Shown here piece after piece: positions 58,732 to 64,000 of a stretch of 64,000 nucleotides of DNA. The stretch's first letter is position 1, and every line of letters starts with the position of its first letter. This DNA is from Fimbriimonadaceae bacterium (GTDB taxonomy: Bacteria; Armatimonadota; Fimbriimonadia; Fimbriimonadales; Fimbriimonadaceae), in assembly GCA_019638795.1 (NCBI GenBank), contig JAHBTB010000004.1, forward strand, positions 124,001-188,000, read 5' to 3'. The notes under the pieces were generated by a model. That model ran no database searches, was not told the DNA's origin, and saw nothing but the letters and a program-made list of their open reading frames with translations. Both the position numbers and the translations under genes were made by a program.

Positions 58732-60195
58732 TCAGCCGTTGACGAGCGAATCGTAGGTCTCGAAGGGGTCGGGCATCTCGTAGTACGAGTCCCGGCCCAT
58801 CGCGACGCCGCTCCAGTCGAAGTGGTACCCGCCCTTCATCTTGTGGTCCAGGACCCGCTTGACCAAGGCCGACCGGCCGTGGGCCCGGGTGTCGGCAGGA
58901 GCGTCGGTCATCGCGTCCACGATGTCCAAGGGACCGACAAACGGCTTGCGCTCCGGGCCTTCGGAAAGAGCGTAGAAGAGTGACTTCTCCGGGTCAATGT
59001 TGTGGTATTCGAGGTCGACCGAATGCAAGGCGTCGGCCGTCCATGGGAGCCCCTCCTCGTCCCGGTACATGTCGACGACGCGCCGCTTGGCGACCCAGTC
59101 CAGACGGTCAAAAAGTGAGAGGGGGTCGCTAGCCAGCGTGTCAAGTGTCTCCTCCCAGGCGTCCAGCGTCCAGTCCGTGTCGGCGGTGTCGCCACGGTAC
59201 CTCTGGGCCTGGGCAAGGATTTCCCGCTGCAAGTCCACCGAGGCGATGACGGTGCCGTCGGCCAAAGTCACCGGCCACTTGTATGTCTGGTCACGAGAGA
59301 CCTCGCGAAGCGCCACTAAGGGCTCGGCCAACTGCCATCGGTCCGGGATCAGCCCGTCCTCCAAGAGCCGGAGGACAAGGGCCGTCGTGCCGACCTTCAG
59401 GGCGTACGCAAACTCCATCTGGTTCGACTCCCCAAAGAGGATATGGAGCCGGTGCTGACCTTCGTGGGCGTAGAAGTGCTCCCACTTGGGGTTGATCATC
59501 GCCCGGTTGAACCGGACGCGGCTGGCCACGGTGCGGATAATGTGGTCGGCCCGCTGGCTCAGTTGGAACGGTACCGAGTCGTCGGCGTAGACGTTGTAAA
59601 CCTGCGACACCCATATGTAGTCCACCGGGTTCGCCATCATCTCGTCGTAGTCGGGCCTGCCGCCTGCCGCGAGGATATGGCCGCCGACCCGGCCCACTCC
59701 GGCGAAAATCTGCCTTGTCGCCAGGAATGCGTACAGTTTGGGGACTTCGTAGGTGAAGAAGTCCTCTCCCATTTGGACGAGGTAGTTCTCGTGGCAACCA
59801 AACGTGTGCCCGCCGAAGTGGTCGACCGAGTTGTTATAGACGCTGACCGCGTCCGTCAGATCAAGCTCGCGGACGGCGCGGACGATGATCCGCTGACCGG
59901 CACGGTCGTTGGCGACGATGTTCCGGAGAGTCCGGCATTCGGCCGTCGCGTACTCCAGATGGCTTCCGACCGCGTCGATGTAGAGGCGGCCGCCGTTCAG
60001 GAGGAAACCGCCGCTCTCGGCCGGCTCAAAGACCTCGTCCCGGGCGTGGCGGTCGATCGCCCCAAGGCCCAGTTCGTAGAACACGTGGTCCTTGACCAAC
60101 TCGACGACTTGCTCAGGTCGGGCCAAGTCCTCGTCGACCAGACAACCAAACTCGGTCTCGACACCGTAGATGCGTTCCCCTGGTCGGTCCGGCAT
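58732..60195 (-). CDS. pafA: Pup ligase family protein (PafA/Dop superfamily, PafA-like)
   Basis: A 487-residue member of the glutamine-synthetase-like Pup ligase/deamidase family. RIYGVETEFGC (9-18) holds the Mg-binding Glu pair; LYIDAVGSHLEYATAEC (71-87) contains the catalytic Asp position D74; YNNSVDHFGGHTFGCHENYL and NQMEFAYALKVGTTALVLRL follow. The EYATAEC block and DWxx C-terminal region are closer to PafA (ligase) than to Dop. PafA attaches Pup to lysines to mark proteins for the proteasome. The pup, dop, mpa and proteasome genes are not in the window. Assignment of ligase versus deamidase is likely but not certain. Confidence 0.85.
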   Translation of the reverse strand: MPDRPGERIYGVETEFGCLVDEDLARPEQVVELVKDHVFYELGLGAIDRHARDEVFEPAESGGFLLNGGRLYIDAVGSHLEYATAECRTLRNIVANDRAGQRIIVRAVRELDLTDAVSVYNNSVDHFGGHTFGCHENYLVQMGEDFFTYEVPKLYAFLATRQIFAGVGRVGGHILAAGGRPDYDEMMANPVDYIWVSQVYNVYADDSVPFQLSQRADHIIRTVASRVRFNRAMINPKWEHFYAHEGQHRLHILFGESNQMEFAYALKVGTTALVLRLLEDGLIPDRWQLAEPLVALREVSRDQTYKWPVTLADGTVIASVDLQREILAQAQRYRGDTADTDWTLDAWEETLDTLASDPLSLFDRLDWVAKRRVVDMYRDEEGLPWTADALHSVDLEYHNIDPEKSLFYALSEGPERKPFVGPLDIVDAMTDAPADTRAHGRSALVKRVLDHKMKGGYHFDWSGVAMGRDSYYEMPDPFETYDSLVNG

Positions 60196-60254
60196 GTCTG
60201 CCTCATTCTACGCCCAGCCACGAGACCATGCCCGCCGCGGGCCACAATAGAGAC

Positions 60255-61283
60255 GTGAGCGAGCTGAGCGACCGAAAGAAGCAGATTCTGCGTGCGGTGG
60301 TGGTCGAATACGTCACCGGCACGGAACCGGTTCCTTCCGAACTCATCGCCAGCAAATATGAACTGGGAGTCCGCAGCGCCACCGTGCGCAATGAAATGGC
60401 GGAGATCACCGACCTCGGCCTCCTCGAACAGCCCCATACCAGCGCGGGCAGGGTGCCGAGCGACGTCGGCTATCGCTACTATGTCGACCGCCTCGTCGTC
60501 CAACGGACGGTCAACCAAGAAGAAGGCGCCCGCATTCGCGGTGCGGCCACCGACGAGGAGCCCCTCCGAGACCTGGTCCAGGAGACGGCCAAGGCGCTGA
60601 GCCGGCTCACCCACCTTCTCTCCGCCGCCCTGACCGTCCGGAACGCTGACGTGCAGACCCGGAGCGCCGTCCTGACCGCGATCGGCCCGGAAAAGGGCCT
60701 CGTGATCCTCGTCTTGCAAAACGGCCACGTCGAGAACCGGCTGGTCGACGTCCCTCCCGGTGTCACCCTGGAGCATATCGGCGGGGTGAACGACGCCTTG
60801 CAAGTCGTCGCGTCGGGAGTGACCCTGAAACAATTGGACCGGTCAAAGACGCCTTCCGTCGGCAACCCGGTCGTCGACCGCCTCCTCCGCGTCTGTCACA
60901 CCGCGTTGCGCGCCATGGCGAAGGACTTGACCCGTGGCCACTTGGTCACCGAAGGCGAGGAGTACATCTTTGCCCAACCCGAGTTTGTCCGGAGCCCGGA
61001 AGCGATGGCCAGCCTGGTCCGCAGTATGGAGGACGAAGGGGCCCTGATCTCCGCCTTAGGCGCACCGATCGGGGGGCCGAGCGAAGTCACCATTGGCCGT
61101 GAGCATATGGTCGAGGCCATGCGACCCCTCTCCATGGTCCGGCAGACGTTCTATGTCGGCGAGACCGAGGCCGGCACTCTGGCGATCATCGGCCCCACCC
61201 GCATGGACTACGACCGCAACATCGCCCTCCTTGACTTCACCGCCCAAGCGGTCAGCCAGACACTGACACGGCTGATGTCCTGA
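60255..61283 (+). CDS. hrcA: Heat-inducible transcription repressor HrcA
   Basis: A 342-residue repressor of chaperone genes. N-terminal winged helix: [61 protein letters not shown] (each part). The GAF-like inserted dimerisation domain and the C-terminal [18 protein letters not shown] are typical. The GTG at 60255 gives the usual VSELSDRK start; ATG 60228 is in frame. No CIRCE element (TTAGCACTC-N9-GAGTGCTAA) or grpE/dnaK/dnaJ genes were seen nearby. Confidence 0.95.
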   Translation: MSELSDRKKQILRAVVVEYVTGTEPVPSELIASKYELGVRSATVRNEMAEITDLGLLEQPHTSAGRVPSDVGYRYYVDRLVVQRTVNQEEGARIRGAATDEEPLRDLVQETAKALSRLTHLLSAALTVRNADVQTRSAVLTAIGPEKGLVILVLQNGHVENRLVDVPPGVTLEHIGGVNDALQVVASGVTLKQLDRSKTPSVGNPVVDRLLRVCHTALRAMAKDLTRGHLVTEGEEYIFAQPEFVRSPEAMASLVRSMEDEGALISALGAPIGGPSEVTIGREHMVEAMRPLSMVRQTFYVGETEAGTLAIIGPTRMDYDRNIALLDFTAQAVSQTLTRLMS

Positions 61284-61305
61284 CTCCCGGGCTACAATCG
61301 GGCGC

Positions 61306-62589
61306 ATGCATTCCGGGGCCCCCAAGCGGTGGTACCAACACCTCTATGTCCAAGTCTTGGTCGCTGTGGCCCTCGGTATCCTCGTCGGCGCCCTGTGGCC
61401 CACGTTCGGCAAGGGCCTGAAGCCTCTGGGAGACGGCTTTGTCCGGCTCATCAAGATGCTCATCGCTCCCGTGGTCTTTTGTACCGTCGTCCACGGGGTG
61501 GCCAGCGTCGGCGACCTGCGCAAGATGGGCCGTGTCGGGCTCAAGGCCCTTCTCTACTTTGAGGTGTTCTCCACTCTTGCTTTGGTGATCGGTCTGGTCG
61601 TCGTCAATGTCACCAAGCCCGGCGTTGGCTTCGACGCGACCCACCTCGCCCCTCTGGACGCCGCCACGAAGGCCTATGCGGCAAAGGGCCACGACTTCAG
61701 TTTCTCCACCCTGCTCCTCAACATGGTCCCCGACACCCTGGTCGGGGCCTTTGTCCACGGCGACCTCCTCCAGGTGCTTGTCGTCTCGGCATTCTCCGCC
61801 CTTGGCCTCGTCGCAATGGGTGAACGCGGCAAGCCGGTGTTGCATGCCGTCGACGTCGCGAGCGGCTTCCTCATGGCCGTTCTGGGCGTCGTCGTGAAGT
61901 TGGCGCCCGTGGGAGCGTTCGGAGCGATGGCCTTCACCATCGGCGCGTTCGGGTTCGACGCCCTCGCCAAGCTGGGTGCCCTCATGGGAGGGTTCTATCT
62001 CACCGCGATCCTCTTCGTCCTCGTCGTCTTGGGGACGGTCACCCGGCTGTGCGGCTTCTCGATCTTGCGATTTATCAACTACATCAAGGAAGAATTGATG
62101 CTGGTGCTGGGCACCAGTTCCAGCGAGACGGCTCTACCTGGCCTGATGCACAAGATGGAGGCATTGGGTTGCTCGCGCTCCACCGTCGGTCTCGTCGTGC
62201 CCGCCGGATACAGCTTCAATTTGGACGGCACCAACATCTACCTCTCCATGGCCGCGGTCTTCCTCGCCCAAGCGACCAACACCCCACTCGACCTGCCTCA
62301 CCAAATCACCCTGCTCGTCGTGGCCATGGTCACCAGCAAGGGGGCGAGCGGGGTCACCGGTGCCGGGTTCATCACCTTGGCGGCGACCCTCGCGGTCGTC
62401 CCCGGCATCCCCATCGAGTCCTTGGCGTTGATCGTCGGGATCGACCGGTTCATGAGCGAGTGCCGCTCCCTGACCAACCTGGTCGGCAACGGGGTCGCCA
62501 CCGTCGTCGTCTCCCGATGGGAGGGCGAGGTCACGGGGCGGCAGGTTTCCGCCGCCCTCGAAGCCATGCCTACACCGACGAGTCCCTGA
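61306..62589 (+). CDS. dctA: C4-dicarboxylate/cation symporter (DctA family)
   Basis: A 427-residue inner-membrane transporter of the DAACS family with about eight hydrophobic helices and the re-entrant loop motifs [11 protein letters not shown] (about 271-281), [20 protein letters not shown] and [14 protein letters not shown]. The set fits DctA-like succinate/malate/fumarate symporters; glutamate transporters of the same family are an alternative. It starts 22 bases after hrcA. Its end overlaps the convergent DUF4097 gene by 20 bases. Confidence 0.93.
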   Translation: MHSGAPKRWYQHLYVQVLVAVALGILVGALWPTFGKGLKPLGDGFVRLIKMLIAPVVFCTVVHGVASVGDLRKMGRVGLKALLYFEVFSTLALVIGLVVVNVTKPGVGFDATHLAPLDAATKAYAAKGHDFSFSTLLLNMVPDTLVGAFVHGDLLQVLVVSAFSALGLVAMGERGKPVLHAVDVASGFLMAVLGVVVKLAPVGAFGAMAFTIGAFGFDALAKLGALMGGFYLTAILFVLVVLGTVTRLCGFSILRFINYIKEELMLVLGTSSSETALPGLMHKMEALGCSRSTVGLVVPAGYSFNLDGTNIYLSMAAVFLAQATNTPLDLPHQITLLVVAMVTSKGASGVTGAGFITLAATLAVVPGIPIESLALIVGIDRFMSECRSLTNLVGNGVATVVVSRWEGEVTGRQVSAALEAMPTPTSP

Positions 62590-63793
62590 GGCGCAGGTTC
62601 ACGTCGCCGGAGACGGCGCTCATGTCGATGGTGCCCGTCCCTTCGCCGAGGCGACCGGTGACGACGAGCTTGTCCCGGTTCTCGTCCTTGAGGTCGAGGC
62701 CATGGACAGCCACCGCGCCCTTGAGGGTCGAGAGGTGCACTCGGCAGTCGCTTCCGTCACTGATCTCCAAGTTCACGTCCCCCCGCACCGAGCGGAGGTT
62801 GGCCGCTCCTTCGACAGGGGCGACCAGGTCGACGTTGATATCTCCGGTGCTCGCCTCGACGCTGACAGTCCGGCCCGAGCACTCCCTGAGGTTGACGTCC
62901 CCACTCGCCGAACGGACACTCAGCAACCCCGTCACACCGGTCAGCGCGACACTGCCGCTCTTCGACTCGACCGTGACCACCGAGCACGAGGAGTTGGACA
63001 GCTCCACTTCGCCTGATTGAGCGGAGACTTCCACCGAGCCGCCCACGCCGTCCAATTTGACGTCACCGCTCGTCGAGGTCACCCGTGCTCCGGCCTTGGT
63101 GCCCTTGACCTCGACGTCTCCGCTCGTCGCCTTGATCTCCACCACGGTCCCTTCGGCCACCTTGGCGATGACGTCGGCGGACATCCGGTCGGACACGTTG
63201 TGGCGCAAGGCGATGAAATCGTACCCTTCTTCGAGGACGGGCATGTACTGGTCGGCCAGTTGCTTGGCTTCGGCCTCGCTATAGCCCTTGAACCGGGCCG
63301 CGACGCGGACGCTGCCCACCGGCTCGCCCCCTTCGATCTTGACATTGCCGTTCGCACTCTCGATCTTGAGGACCTTTCCTGCCGGGACTTTAAGAGGCAA
63401 CTCGACCACACGGTCGGCCTGCTCGCCAAAGAGGTTGGCCCAGCCGCCTCGCCCCTTGGTCGCGTCGTCGGCGACTTGCTTGATCGCGTCAACGCCCTTA
63501 TCGACGCCCTTGCGGACCTTGTCGGCGATGTCCGACCAATTGACGTTCTTGCTGACGTCCTTGGTGAGTTGGTCGATCGCACCGAAGAATGTGCCGAAGA
63601 CGTCGCTGTGTTCCTTGGCCGACGCCTTAGGCTCCTCGGCCTCGCCTTCCGGCGCGTCGCCCTTGGGCGTCTCACCAGTCCGCGACTCGGTGTCAGGAGA
63701 GTCGTTGAACGCCTCGAGAAGCTCGGCGGCGTCTTCAGCAGAGATCTTCCCCTCCTGGACCATCTTCATGATGCGGATCGTTTCTTCCTTCAT
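62570..63793 (-). CDS. DUF4097-family beta-repeat protein with SHOCT-like N-terminus
   Basis: A 407-residue protein. Residues 1-28 ([20 protein letters not shown]) form a short helical SHOCT/YvlB-like motif. After an acidic linker come DUF4097-type beta repeats of about 20 residues marked by [85 protein letters not shown]. The pattern forms a beta-helix-like fold. In Bacillus, YvlB of this family is linked to envelope stress. It overlaps the upstream DUF2089 gene by four bases. Confidence 0.9.
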   Translation of the reverse strand: MKEETIRIMKMVQEGKISAEDAAELLEAFNDSPDTESRTGETPKGDAPEGEAEEPKASAKEHSDVFGTFFGAIDQLTKDVSKNVNWSDIADKVRKGVDKGVDAIKQVADDATKGRGGWANLFGEQADRVVELPLKVPAGKVLKIESANGNVKIEGGEPVGSVRVAARFKGYSEAEAKQLADQYMPVLEEGYDFIALRHNVSDRMSADVIAKVAEGTVVEIKATSGDVEVKGTKAGARVTSTSGDVKLDGVGGSVEVSAQSGEVELSNSSCSVVTVESKSGSVALTGVTGLLSVRSASGDVNLRECSGRTVSVEASTGDINVDLVAPVEGAANLRSVRGDVNLEISDGSDCRVHLSTLKGAVAVHGLDLKDENRDKLVVTGRLGEGTGTIDMSAVSGDVNLRLRDSSV

Positions 63794-64000
63794 TTCGTAC
63801 CCAGTTCTTTCAACTTCGCCTTGGCGTCTGCAGCGGTGAGTTTGCCGTCCTCCAGCATCTTCAGCACCTTGCGGCGGGCCTCCGCGGCCCGGCTGTCGTC
63901 TTTGGCCCCCGATGTCTTCAGCGGCTCGTAGCCCAGGGCGTCCAAGAGCCCGTCGAGCCTTGCCCGGACCGTGGGATAGCTCAGGCCCAACTCCTTCTCC
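63790..64000 (-). CDS. DUF2089-family regulator, C-terminal fragment (cut by window edge)
   Basis: The visible C-terminal 70 residues read EKELGLSYPTVRARLDGLLD then ALGYEPLKT..., the hallmark of DUF2089 zinc-ribbon/HTH proteins, followed by a second SHOCT-like helix (RRKVLKMLEDGKLTAADAKAKLKELG). The apparent start inside the window is a TTG within the conserved domain, so the gene clearly continues beyond 64000. Its stop overlaps the DUF4097 start (ATGA). DUF2089-DUF4097 pairs occur in Firmicutes (yvlA/B region). It probably regulates the pair. Confidence 0.85.
   Translation of the reverse strand, partial: EKELGLSYPTVRARLDGLLDALGYEPLKTSGAKDDSRAAEARRKVLKMLEDGKLTAADAKAKLKELGTK

Noticed and set aside
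60196-60254. CIRCE operator expected near hrcA
   Set aside because: No TTAGCACTC-N9-GAGTGCTAA-like sequence is visible; hrcA does not appear to be self-regulated through CIRCE here.
1-64000. CRISPR arrays, insertion sequences, attachment sites, rRNA or tRNA genes
   Set aside because: I saw no regularly spaced direct repeats, transposase motifs or structured RNA genes anywhere in the window.

Overview
The window is 64 kb of high-GC bacterial chromosome, almost entirely coding and dominated by housekeeping genes. No rRNA, tRNA, insertion sequence, prophage or CRISPR array was found. Several traits point to a Gram-negative-type (diderm) member of the Armatimonadota, close to Fimbriimonadia: an LptD/OstA-like outer-membrane barrel protein, PEP-CTERM-like C-termini, an isolated Pup-ligase (PafA-type) gene, a DUF2961/GH172 protein and lipoproteins. 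This placement is inferred from gene content, not from a phylogeny; Planctomycetes or Verrucomicrobia relatives are alternatives.

Layout. 1-14479 is a long minus-strand block: guaA, a peptidase-like protein, hpt, rho, yjbR-like, yajQ, accB, hom, a nitrilase-family hydrolase, a GH172-type secreted protein, a short PilB/GspE ATPase, an unknown anchored protein, aspS and the first codons of nrdR. At 14582 a 53-residue PEP-CTERM-like microprotein precedes dnaB (plus). 16242-21538 (minus) is a moxR / DUF58 / tgpA-type transglutaminase operon whose last gene overlaps holA. 21625-23891 (plus) holds a ROK sugar kinase and a pyruvate dehydrogenase E2. 23918-29710 (minus) is a likely operon: ECF sigma factor, small membrane anti-sigma candidate, membrane protein, glnD and two TrkA-type NAD-binding proteins. 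29797-38274 carries the LptD-like protein, glycogen debranching enzyme, dnaE and a secreted coiled-coil protein. 38278-41239 (minus) holds an acyl-CoA dehydrogenase, an SGNH-like protein and a dipeptide epimerase; an ArsR/AHSA1 pair faces them. 42152-48911 has a DUF885 protein, a zincless mutM, a divergent deacetylase, a BNR-repeat protein and a PEP-CTERM protein. 49430-54902 (plus) is a compact translation/GTPase operon: ffh, rpsP, khpA, rimM, obgE, nadD, rsfS and a TPR/membrane protein. 54946-64000 holds pdhA/pdhB, a NodB deacetylase, a matrixin-like lipoprotein, pafA, hrcA, dctA, a DUF4097 protein and a partial DUF2089 gene.

The most notable observations are enzymes that keep their fold but lack signature metal or catalytic residues (zincless Fpg, zinc-poor ROK kinase, NodB-like protein with TFADN, HEFSS peptidase-like protein). 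Others are the 53-aa PEP-CTERM-like microprotein, a 14/15 match to a Fur box with no obvious target, a plausible ECF autoregulatory promoter, and the rpsP operon lacking trmD/rplS. I did not find a clearly new multigene defence or mobile system; the best candidates for undescribed biology are the sigma/anti-sigma/glnD/trkA operon and the microprotein.
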